From Yponomeuta sedellus (lineage: Eukaryota > Arthropoda > Insecta > Lepidoptera > Yponomeutidae), in assembly GCA_934045075.1 (NCBI GenBank), contig OW203721.1, forward strand, positions 17,157,214 to 17,221,213: a stretch of 64,000 nt of DNA, read 5' to 3'. Positions 1 through 11,400 of this stretch are shown here, in pieces. Both the position numbers and the translations under genes were made by a program. A model generated the notes under the pieces. It was not told the DNA's origin, did no database searches, and saw nothing but the letters and a program-made list of their open reading frames with translations. The stretch's first letter is position 1. The number at the start of each line of letters is the position of its first letter.

Positions 1-2662
1 GGAGTCCGATCAGGAAACTTACTAGCTGGGACGTCGAGGTCGGCGGAAGACAGACGCGCGAGTGTACTCGTGTAGCGGCCCCGGCGCGCACGGATGACAT
101 CATATAGAGTAGCTACATTCCGCTCGTTGTTCTTGAAACTCTTTTTTGTAACTCTACGCCTTCTTCGGTCGCCTCGGAATTAAGGAATACATAACCAATT
201 TATCCGTGAATGACAGGTGAGATCTAAATGAAGGGCTGGGAATTTCATGTAGCCGGCAATAATTGGATTGGGTTCGGTCGGCGGCGTGAATCAGGGCTTC
301 TAGCTTGGCGTGTGCTGCTCCGCCCGGGCGCGCTCTCACGGAACATTGGGCTTGGAGCAGCTCGCTGCTTGAGCACAGAATACATAATTAGCCTCAGCTT
401 CGAGACTCGCAGCTTATTCACCACTCTCAATACAATACACAAACACAATTCGAATGTGGGATAAGCCCTATTGCTGCTTAATAATATCATTCTTCGTACT
501 CTAGGAACAAGCCTGCCAAGAATTGAACAAGCAAGTCTCGAGACCTTCTTTATTACCACAAAAACGGCTTTGCGCCAGATTTTTAATTATTTATAAATAC
601 ACTATATCAATCACTTTTAGGTGTATGTACACCTATTTCATCAAACTGTTGCCCATATATTGTAACTCAGTAGTTGAAAGTGCATAGATGTAAAGTTGTG
701 TTTATGTACAGTAGGTATATACATAACGTAAAAGAAATTCGACTTACGTTATGTATGACGTATCAAAGTATAATGTGTATACAGTACTACGCAATAAAGT
801 GTATACCTCTCAATAATCAACTAGAAAGCCCGAGTTGGCGTACTATTCCTATTTTAGCTTCATACTGCTTTTTCGCTTCCCATTTCGCTTAATCTGTCTA
901 GCCATTGGGGTATTCTAACTAAAGAGCATTGTTAACTAGTTGGTGGTAATAATTAGAGGACGGGCCATCACTAGACCCAACTCACAGTCGATTAGACACG
1001 ACGGTCCGCACCGCACCGCACCGCGCGGCAGTACTCGCACGGGCTGCGGCGGCCTCGCCACCACATGTTGCTCTGTTCCTGGTGCTACAGGGCTTTGCTT
1101 TTCCTGGCAGGTAATTTTGTAGTCCCTCTCCCAAATTTACTTTCTACTTTAACCTATTTGAAATTTCACTCGAGATGTCGCTCCATAATGAATAAGTAAT
1201 TTCCGCAATGTAACTCTCCCATAATGTCAAATATAGTAGAGATCCGAAGTAGGGCGACATCCATTAGACGGAGACAATGACGCGTAATGGGGATGTTGTG
1301 TATGCGTGATTGCGGCAGGCGATCGCAGGCAGGGTGAGCGTCCCCGTGCGACCCCAGCTTCACGTCCGACGTCGCACATCAAAACACTCAATGGAAAATA
1401 AAGAAATTTCCATCAAAAGTCAAGAATCCAATAAAAATTCATTCGGCATAAGAATCTATTCAACAAAGCACCTTCCTCTCGGAAAAAGATGGGCGATCAT
1501 GAATGACTCTAATGAGATCATTCGTCTATGGCAATCATAAGACTCGCTCGAATTATTCATCAATATTTACAAATGAAATTGAATTGAAATTAAAAAACAC
1601 ATAGATTTAAATAATATAATACATAGATTTAAAAACTTATACGTTATGGAGCAAAAATATAAATATTTGGTATGTAATAAAAACAAGCTTTGCTTGGTTT
1701 TGTGAGTGCATGCATCATTACAACGCTTATTTTTAGTCTGTCCGTCCTTGTTATCATAAATTCAAACATAAAGTTAACGGATTTCAAAAAAGACACTATA
1801 AATGCAACAAAACATGTAATAAAAAATAGGTAGCACAAAGATTGTGTAGGTATATAAGTATAAGGTATTATGGATATTAGATTAAATTGTAAAATTCGAA
1901 ATATCTATATATTTTATTGTACACAAAGAGAGATAGGTATATACGCAAAATGTAAGCCTAATGTAAACGAGTACACGAGCGAGTTACGGGGATTCGAATT
2001 TACAATTCAAAACAAACTGCTCTGATTGCTTCAAAATACTGACCGAGCCCCGTTCACTTGTGATTGGCTTATAGTCTTGTCTATTACGTGACATAGGCGA
2101 AATTGTTATGGAGTCCATAAAGTAGAATGAAATTGAATTCGATGTTGTAAAAATCACAATGGTAATAAAATTTATTAGCAGTTATGTGACTAATAACTCT
2201 AGGGTAATATAGCTAGAAAAGCCCTAGGGCGGTAAGTAATTAAAAAAACCCTTTTTCTTTCAAAAAGTTCGCGTAGGTACATCTAACCATCATACTGGCA
2301 ATAGACATCATGCATTCAGCCCAATGACCAAAGATGTCGCTTTGCTATTCAGCTTTGTCTTCGTGGGAGTATAAATAGTCATCAATTTCGGAAGCTCAAC
2401 TTCGATCTTGAAAAAAATAATTAAAAAGTTCTTTCCTTGATTCTTTTTAATGAAAAAAAGCGGGAATAGAAAACTTTTACTTTAAAATGTTTTATTCTTG
2501 TAATGCCGGTTTTTTTTCTACTTACCTTACAATCGAGATGTAAAGCAGAATAGTTATCTCGGGTGTAAGCACCAATCGCACCCTCGAACTAATATCTCGG
2601 GCTGCAATTGATGGCTTACAGCCCTAGGCTACTAATCTACTATTAAATATTTGCTACATATC

Positions 2663-2908
2663 AGGCATCAGAGAAATGTCGAACCTCTTTACACTATTCT
2701 CTGTATTACGTACAGGCAGCGACATCTGGCTTAAGTAAATTGCATCACTTACAGCCCCGACTACCTACTTTGCAGTTAGGTTTTTACATCGGAATGATAT
2801 CACTGTACCCACATGATTATACTATTTTTTATTTTTTATGCACTAACCCGTGCTGCCTGTATGTAATACAGAGAATAGTGTAAAGAGGTTCGAAATTTCA
2901 CTGATGCC
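2663..2908. repeat. fold-back element: ~57-bp inverted repeat arms
   Basis: The segment 2663-2721 is repeated almost perfectly in inverted orientation at 2852-2908 (shared core AACCTCTTTACACTATTCTC), with about 130 bp between the arms. Either a MITE-like hairpin element or two SINE pieces inserted head to head. A tRNA-like sequence starts 8 bp after the right arm. Confidence 0.75.
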
Positions 2909-2916
2909 GGTGAGTC

Positions 2917-2990
2917 GCCCATTAGCTCAGTTGGAAAGAGGGCTGGCACGGATAGCCAGAGGTCGCGGGTTCGAATCCCGGCATGGGTGG
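2917..2990 (+). repeat. tRNA-Ile-like SINE head (not a functional tRNA gene)
   Basis: Folds as a cloverleaf: acceptor GCCCAT/ATGGGT, D arm GCTC...GAG, anticodon stem CTGGC/GCCAG, T arm CGGG-TTCGAAT-CCCG. The D and T arms are almost those of insect tRNA-Ile, but the anticodon loop (ACGGATA) lacks T at position 33 and the acceptor stem has a mismatch, so it is a tRNA-derived repeat with intact A/B-box regions. Confidence 0.7.
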
Positions 2991-5328
2991 AATGTTTAGC
3001 CTCTAAATAGGTTTTTATAATGTTTTAGTATTTAAAGTTATTAATTGCAATGACGGAGATTAATTTTGTAGCTAGCGACTGATATATTAGATTTTCGATG
3101 ATTTAAGGAACGCTGGTCACAGTAGAGTTATTTTTCTCGTTGCTTTTTTTTCAGCAGTATATTCAGCTAACAGAATGAATATTCTTTACGTTAAAATAAA
3201 AATTTGATTTAATTGATCATTCAGTTTGTTATTAAAGTTAATGTCGTTGCTCCGTGACTTTCAGTCTCGCCGAACGTAGTGCTCCCCGAGCACAGGCGAC
3301 TCTCACTGGTTTTCTAGTTTACTGCCTGCGATAGTTTTCTGTCTGCGCTCTTGCATAATGAAATTACCGTGATATAGATGGCACTAGGTGTTATGCCAGA
3401 AGCCAGTAGGTAAGCAGGCAGCCAGTACTAACACACTGTTTCGCAGTGATATACGGCAGTGTCTGGCAGGCCAGTTTATCACTAGACTAGCTTCGTACTG
3501 TAAAATGTCAGTGACGTGCGGAAAGAAAATCACATAGTGGATAATATTTTGCTCTCCCCTCTATAAGCAAGCATCTTCTTCTATCACACTACACCAAAAA
3601 CTCGAAAAAACAGCTTTACACATTGCACGCGAGCTACAAGCAAGTGTGAAGACAAATAAAGATGTAAGTTGTTCAGGTATGGCCTTGCAATAGGAATCCA
3701 AGTTTATTATCTTCGGGGAGCAGGAGTGAGCCGCTTTTAAGTGCCAAATTTCGTTTTTTATATTTTAATTATTTTCAACGAGTGACTCTGTGACAAATTT
3801 ATCTGCATGAAGTATCATGAAAATCAAATAAATAAAAATAATGACCAGGTGTATTTTGTAAATCGCCTAGGTAAATAGTGTTTACAAGCGACGGAACGGT
3901 ACAAAGAAGCGGGGATTTCCTGAAAAGTCGCCTCCTTTACAATAACTTTAGGAGTCTCGAAAGGTTGACTGATTGGTGCGATCAGAAGGGAATGTCTCTT
4001 AACGCCGAAAAGTGTTATGCTGTCAGGTTTAGTTACAAGAAGAGTAATAAATAACACATTCATTGGAATCGTCAAGGTTGCATGCACCTTGACGAATTAG
4101 GTGCATGTAATATTAACTCTTCAATTTCGAGTATAACTATTTTAAAGGTACTACCGCCAATTGTACAATCTTTACTGATACAATAAAGAATTTAATAATA
4201 CTTACCTTTAAAATAGACCATAAATATACTCGACTCGAAATAAAAATTTCATCTACACTTCGATAAGTTCTTTTAGGGTGGGTACTCGGGTTTTGTATTT
4301 CGAAACTCTAGCTATGTGAAAACTGGTCTAGTTACGACGTCATAAAGATTGTGGTTGAGCGAAGTAGTTTTTGGTTTATTTCTCGGGTTCTATTATAATA
4401 AATTTTCTTGGAGAGGTTTCATTATAAAGCTCATTAATTGTGAAGTTTAAAAATACATATGACATAAGTGGTCGTAAACTTTTTGTTTCGAATATTTATG
4501 TTTTACCTATTACAGAGAGAAAATCCACTTATATGGACTACTAAAGGATAAGGCTGTCACTGGAATGCTTTTGTGGTAAATTTACTACCATGTATCAAAC
4601 AGGCAGTTCGAAACCGGCAGACAAATGAAATTAAATCATGCATTTTCATGCAAATGGCGATGTCGACTGGTAGATAGCTGACATGTCATGTGACTGACTA
4701 GAAATATATTGAATGTTCGCCTGGGTGGTACCGGCGGCCAGGCGTTTCAAACGCCGCTTCCGGCAGATGCCCGCCTCTGCACCGGCTGCGCCCACAACAT
4801 TATATGACACGAGATGCACCGCGAAATTTGCCCACAATAATATGTTTGCCTAGCGTCAATGAGTTGCCAAGTCGTGTTCTACAGAAGTTACTCGTGTAAC
4901 TTTCTCTGTTTTAGTATAATTCGTCTACCACATCGCTATGACACAGGTCTGCCCTATCAATTGAGCTTAAAAAGAATCACTGACGTCAGTTAACGTGAAT
5001 TTATCTAGAGATTGTCAAACTGCTGGCACTTAAATTAATCTGTAATAAAAAGGAAACTTTTTTCTAACATTGTTTTATGTAAAAACCTACTTAGAGGTTT
5101 TTAGTTTGTTTTATGTGTTCAGCAATTCTAACAAAGGGTTCGTTTACCTGAAGTGTGATCGATGCTATTGATGATTAGACGATGGCCAGCCAGACTGTTG
5201 CCTATAACTGTTTATAGTCCGGGCCTCGATTCTATCAGTACCTACATTTTAGTTTAATGACAGATTTACGGTCGGGTGACATGTTTTTCATTACATTGAT
5301 AGTAGATAATGTTGTGCTATTGTTTTAG

Positions 5329-5401
5329 ACAACGCTGCCACGGGGACCGGCGAAGTGACTGCGGCCAGTCCCGGGAAGCAGCGGAGCAGGGGCATAAGCG
5401 C
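5329..5401 (+). CDS. trio: trio exon: Ser/Arg-containing linker before GEF2 (first exon seen in window)
   Basis: A 73-nt exon with acceptor TTGTTTTAG and donor GTAAGT. It enters and leaves in phase 2 and encodes a polar stretch ending SPGKQRSRGIS. The phase matches the exon at 14143 (the split Ala codon is completed there). Linkers between the first SH3 and GEF2 in Trio and Kalirin are similarly basic and Ser-rich, so the assignment rests mainly on phase, strand and composition. A Helitron begins 9 nt past the donor. Because the exon starts in phase 2, more coding exons lie upstream of the window. Confidence 0.7.
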
Positions 5402-8400
5402 GTAAGTAAATCTATACATATAAAATTCAAAGTCCTGACTGACTGACTAACTCACTCATCAACGCCCAGCCCAATCCGTTAGACCTAGGAAGCTGAAATT
5501 TTGCACAGAGGGTCTTTATATAATGTAGGCAAGGAATAAGAAAGGATTTTTTGAAATTCAATCCCTAAGGGGTGAAAAAGCATGCTTAAAGTTGTATGGG
5601 AAGTAAAAAAAAATTTGTCTAATTTTCTTGAAACTTAAAATCAATACTCTTCAACACAATTGATTGAACACGTGTTTCACCGTTTTTTCAAAATTTAACC
5701 CTTAAGGGAGTGAAAGGGGTTGCAAAGTTTTTTTCCTTCAATCTTTTCAAAAATTCGACCTAGGAAGCTGAAATTTTGCAGAGAGGGTCTATATGTAATG
5801 TAGGTAAGGAACAAGACCGGATTGTTTGAAATTCAACCCCTTAGGGGGCGAAAAGGGTTTCCAAAATTTGTATGGAATGTATAAAGAATGTTGTCTAATT
5901 TCTTGAAACTTAAAATAAATTCTCTTCAACATAATTAATTGAACACGTATTTCGCCGTTTTTTACTAAATTCAACCCTTAAGGGTACTGACTCACTCATC
6001 AACGCCCAGCCCCAGTCCTTGGACCTAGGAAGCTGAAATTTTGCACAGAGGTTCTGTATATAATGTAGGTAAGGAATAAAATAAGGTTGTTTGAAATTCA
6101 ACCCCAAAAGGGGCGAATACGGTTGTCAAAAATTTGTATGGGAACTATAAAGAATGTTGTCTTATTTACTTGAAACTTAAAATAAATGGTCTTTAACACA
6201 ATCGATTGAACACATGTTTCGCCGCTTTTCTAAATTTAACTTTTAAATGAGTTAAAGCGATTGCAAACCTATGTTCCTTGAAACTTTCCCAAAATTGAAC
6301 GAGGAGACTGAAATTTTGCACAGATCGTCTATATATAATGTACTTAAGAAATAAGACAGGATTTTTTTTAATTCAACCCCTAAAGGGGCGAAAACAGTTG
6401 TCAAAATTTGTATGGGAACTATAAAGAATGTTGTTTAATTTACTTGAAACTTAAAATAAATGCTCTTTAACACAATCGATTGAACACGTATTTCGCCGTT
6501 TTTCTAAATTTAACCCTTAAGTGAGTGAAAGGGGTTGCAAAATTTTTTTCTCCTGACCGACTCACTCATCAATGCCCAGCCCAAGCCCTTGGACCTAGGA
6601 AGCTGAAATTTTGCACAGGGGTTCTGTATATAATGTAGGTAAGGAATAAAATAAGGTTGTTTGAAATTCAACCCCTAAGGGCGCGAAAAGAGTTGCCGAA
6701 ATTTGTATTAAGAGTGTTGACTAATTTTCTTGAAACTTAAAGTAAATATTCTTCAAGACTGATTGAATACGTTTGAATACGACAAGATTGAATACGTTTT
6801 CGCCGTTTTTTTCTAAATTTAACCCTTAAGGCATTGCAAAATTATGTTCCTTAAATCTTTTCCAAAATTGAATTTCTTTTTTCTTAATTTGTGCAAACGC
6901 CACTAGATGGCAGCACTTCATATATAGACTGACCGTAAAAATTGTTTTATTTTCATCATAAAAGTCATTCAGGAATATCGTTAGCAATTCGTTGGTTCTC
7001 GGTGCTTTTACTAGACTGTGTATTCTTGGTTGTTGTTGGGCAATATTACCTTTGACAGTCGTCGTAGAAGCCATTCTATATTGGCATTGGCATAATATTC
7101 TTCATTGATTCACGGGGTTTTTATTTCTTGGTTGTTGAATGGAACCTTTGATATTTACTTCTTGTTTGTTATCCCTCACATAAAATGATAGATGAGTTAT
7201 TAAAAATCTATGGATCTATGGTGCCCCACACCGAGTTCCTATTATCGGAGACGGAGCATGTCTGTTTCGTGCCATATCATATCTGTTGTATAACACACAG
7301 GTGATGGCTAGGGAGGTACGTGAGCAAATCGTTAGCCATGTTGTAGCCAACTGGGAAGAGTTCTCTATTATGTCTCATACACGGATGTAATCCGTGGTCT
7401 CACAATAGAAAATTCTTCCCAGAACTCTTCATTAGTCTGTGGATTAGTACATATGGATGATGCAGTACACTATCCCGTGAAGTTCCTAAATACCCTGAAC
7501 CCACCTGGTCCACAGCCTCACATACTTATCCTTAAAGTGGGTGCTCCAGTAATACTACTTCGAAATTTTAATCCACCTAAGTTGTGCAATGGGACTAGGT
7601 TGCATGTGAAAGCTTTAAATATATTACATAAAAACGTAATAAAGACCATTGTATTTACTGGCTGTGCTAGAGGTGAATCGATATATATATGGGTACCCCT
7701 TATAACACTTATGCCATCGGAGTGCCCATTCGAATTTAAAAGGCTGCAATTCCCCTTTAAAGTCTGTTTTGCAATGATTGTAAATAAGTCGCATTGTCAG
7801 TCACTGAAAATAGCAGGAATCGATATTTAGAGGAGACTGCTTTTCGCACGGCCAGTTTGACGTGGACTGCTCGAGAGTGAGCTCCCCTAGCAGCCTGGTC
7901 ATATTAGCAGCCGAGGGAAGAACGTCAATAACAACAAAGTAATCATACCCTCAGTTTCCGGATTTGCAGTAGGGGTGACGCTTGAGACATTTCGTCCTTT
8001 TTTAAAGAATTTCTAATCGACACAGTACATTTTATATAAATAAAAAATTCTATAGTTCTTCTACGATTTGTGGCAGAGTTAGATAATTAATCAGAACAAA
8101 AATCGTCTGCACCTTTTATTGAAGCATGCTGAATAACTAAAGTCCACGCGGACGGAGTCGCGGGCTAGTTAAACTAAAGCTAGTTACGAGATACTAATAA
8201 AATAACAACCCAACACAATCACTTGTTCTGGTCCCAAGATATGCTGCAATAGGGTAATCTGAGAAGGACGTCACAAACGTGGAAAAACACTCGGAATGAG
8301 ACCACGTCAGACCAAAGTACGGCGGCATCCAATGGGAATCAAACCTATTCGATTGGAATGAACCACGCAAACCTGTATGTACCATGAGGCTCATTAAAAA

Positions 8401-11400
8401 AACAGATATTTAGGTAACTTCATACTTATTTTTTTCTTTCGATTTTTTTGGGATCATATTTTGGTAATATTTTTTTTACCGACTTCAAAAAAGGAGGAGG
8501 TTATCAAAGAGTTAATGTGTTTTGTCTATCTATTAAAGTAATATAAGTCTTAGTCGTTGGGGATCAGTTGTATTTTTACGGCGCCGCCTAGAATTCACCA
8601 TCGAAATCAAATAGTTGCCGGTCTTCTAGAAAGAAACAAGCTGGTTTCACACCCCTTTTACGATCCGAAACCTCAGCGTAAAAAACGTGGGCCTTTGCAT
8701 CTACGTACCGTCCAGTGGCACGTTCTTATCACTAGATGGGTGAAAGAACCACTCGAACGCTGCGGTGTCTGGGATATTCCTTTTTGACAATGGCCTAAAA
8801 AAGCTCTGGTCTAATCACCTCGCCTAAAGTCACCCAATGTTAGGAAGTGTCCCTATTCACATTAGCAAAGCAACAGAACCACAAGTAAAGCAAATAACCA
8901 ATGTATTCTAGACACTAGACCGGACATACCTCAGGGCCACACTTAAGACAACAAAGCCATAAAGAAGAACAGTACCTAATCCGACGAATTCGCAGCAGCG
9001 TTATATCAGCGACACCCACAAACACATGGTCGCCCGATTCTCGCACTTATGGCCTGTGTCATATAGGCTGCCGGCCTAACACATTAGTCATCTTTCGTTA
9101 TCATTAGCGATATGAGTTCCTCTCGCGATAGTTACGAGCCTTGCAGTGAGCTCGAGGTGTTCGGGCGCTGCGCACACGCAGCAATGGAGGACGCGCGTAG
9201 GCGCTGCGGTTGCTGCTCCTCCGTGCTCCGCCGGTGCCGCATGTAATAATAGTGTATCTTCGCTGCGCGTGGATGAATCTCTATAAAACTATCATCCACT
9301 TCCAGCGAAATGTGTTCATGTTCAGTAATATCATCAGTCATTTGTTCGTTTCGTACCGTTCATGTGTAATCATGTGTGACATCATATTGCCAACACTCAT
9401 TATATATGTAACAGTTTTTATAAAGTGGTATTTATAAGATGGTTCATATCCGAAAAATTCGGTTTGGTTGGAAAAGCTCCTACCTACACTAGACAGGTGA
9501 CGCTGACGTGACCACTTAGTTACCTGGGACATGGGTTGCCGAGTTTATTGTTGACTTATACAGAAAAGACAATGTCAACAGTTGCGGAGCCAAGTAAGCC
9601 ACGGGTTTTCTCACACAAGATGAGGAATATTGTTATCTTATCTTAGGACGAGAGAGGAAATAAATTTGTAATGTATTAAGTATTTGAATCTTAAACGATG
9701 TGATCATAAACGATCACGGAGGTTAAGCAACATAGGGCGCGTTCTGTGCATGGGTGGATGACCGTTTATGACTAACGCTAGTGGCATTTTTCTGACCGGT
9801 TCCGTGCTTCGCAAGGCACGTTAAGCAGTTGGTGCCGGCTGCCGTCGATAAGCCTTAGGGTGGCTTGAAAACTTTTGACAGAAAGACCAGCCACTAGTCT
9901 TGCAAGCCTTCACCAATCCAGACTTGGCCCCCGTGGTGGAGTATGGCCTGTATGGGTTGACGATGATGATTAAGTATTTTATAAGGCTCCTCGAGCTGCC
10001 ACACGGCTAGTTGCCGTAACAAATACGAGTATGCCGTCCCTTAGCCAAGATATCGAAGAAGAGACATCATTCTGATCACAAGTACGAGTTCTGTACACCA
10101 CAGTGCGGGTGCAATTTGCTCTTGGTATTGTGTCTTCCGTCACTCAACTGGAACTCGAAGTTTCGGACCATCAACTATTGACCATTGGCGGCTTACAAAC
10201 ACTACACATGTCCTTACACTGGTTCTAAAGGTGGCGAGTTGGCGACTGATAGTTTTAGCGGAAATGTAAACATAATGTAGCAATCGCGTCGAGCAGTATA
10301 GCCCTTACCGTAATATTAACTTCGTTGCATTGTGCCGTTGTGTTGTTTTGTTGCAATTTGTACACGCGCGAGCGTTATTAAGCGCGGCCCCAACGCGGAA
10401 GCTCCAAATTTCGCTCAAAGTTAATTTAATTAATCACATTTCTATAAAGAATTTTCATTTAGGTATCAAATTTATCGTATTACCTAGTATCATATTAAAT
10501 TTGTCGTTGTGAAGTCATCAGAGCGCGTCGTATTAAAATTGTTACAAAATAATTATTAAAATTTTGTAATCCTCATTTGCTGTGTGGTGTCGGCCTAGAA
10601 AATAGCACCAACCCAAACTCTTCCCGCGGGTGTCGTAAAAGGCGACTAAGGGACACGAACCGGGGGGTGGGCAGCAGCGCCCCCTGCAGTACAATTCCAC
10701 CGAACTGCGAACCCCAACCCGCATGCCCAGCGTGGGGATTATGGGCATTACCCCCTATGATAGCACAACGTGGCGCTCTTTAGGGGAGGGCTATGTCCAG
10801 CAGTGGACTTGTATAGCCTGACCACGAAATCCTCATTTATACGGTCCTTCTTAACAAAACACGATTCCTGAAAACACTCCCCAGAGGCAGACTATATAGT
10901 GTGTGGTTGGAAGGCTAAAAGGTAACCTCAGATTATGTAAATTGCCTCTATGACGTGTTTCAAGGAATAGGTGTTTTTATAAAGAAGACCGTTAGTACAT
11001 CCACAAAAAGGCACGTCGTTTGTTAATGAATTCGTCATCGTGACATGCGGCTCCGCAAATGCAGTAAGCGACTTCGGCAGGCCCGCGGCTAGGGCCGGCG
11101 ACGTAAGTCATTATTAATACATTATTTAATGACTCATTAAACATCGGCGTCGGTTACAATAACACCATATCAAAATTACATTGGTCCGCCTGTCACCGCT
11201 GCCGGCGTACCGGTCCGGCGCGGCGGCTCCTTGTCCGTGCTCGTGCGACGTGCAGTTGATGTCGGCAGCACTCGTTGCTCGGTAGCCATGCTCGCGACTC
11301 GGTCGTATTTCCTGTGACGAGAACTTCTTACGAAACACGCAATCGAATCTCGTTCTTTTGTGCACCGTTGTTAACACCGCGCCGGCCCTTTTGCAGATGT

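Larger units (their letters stand above)
1..5328. other. AT-rich intron or 5' flank of trio
   Basis: No recognisable coding exon. GC-rich islands at 1-110 (with a GTAAGT donor on the - strand near 24-30) and 980-1112 (CAG acceptor to CAG|GTAATT donor on the + strand, open in several frames) look exon-like but match nothing I know. The fold-back repeat and tRNA-like element at 2663-2990 are listed separately. The rest is AT-rich and featureless by eye. Confidence 0.4.
5411..8168 (+). mobile_element. Helitron rolling-circle transposon, decayed
   Basis: Starts TCTATACATATAAAATTC and ends with an imperfect GC-rich hairpin followed by CTAG (8165-8168). The flanking bases are A on the left and T on the right, the Helitron A|T insertion rule. 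It holds a 5-unit internal tandem array (5440-6860) and, at 7453-7830, the C-terminal part of a Pif1-type helicase. No intact Rep/endonuclease is visible. The element begins 9 nt inside the trio intron, directly after the splice donor at 5402. The exact 5' end is inferred from the terminal motif. Confidence 0.75.

Noticed and set aside
1030..1112. GC-rich stretch between a CAG acceptor and a CAG|GTAATT donor
   Set aside because: Open in several frames but none resembles Trio; one frame ends in the right phase, yet the content (VALFLVLQGFAFPG) is unlike the family. Mentioned only as exon-like.
2917..2990. A functional tRNA gene
   Set aside because: The anticodon loop lacks T33 and the acceptor stem is mismatched; it is better explained as a tRNA-derived repeat.
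5440..6860. A CRISPR-like or satellite array independent of other elements
   Set aside because: Units are ~275 bp, diverged, without short direct repeats and spacers, and they lie between Helitron ends.
7453..7830. A host Pif1 helicase gene
   Set aside because: Only the C-terminal block is present, with damaged last motif, within Helitron termini.
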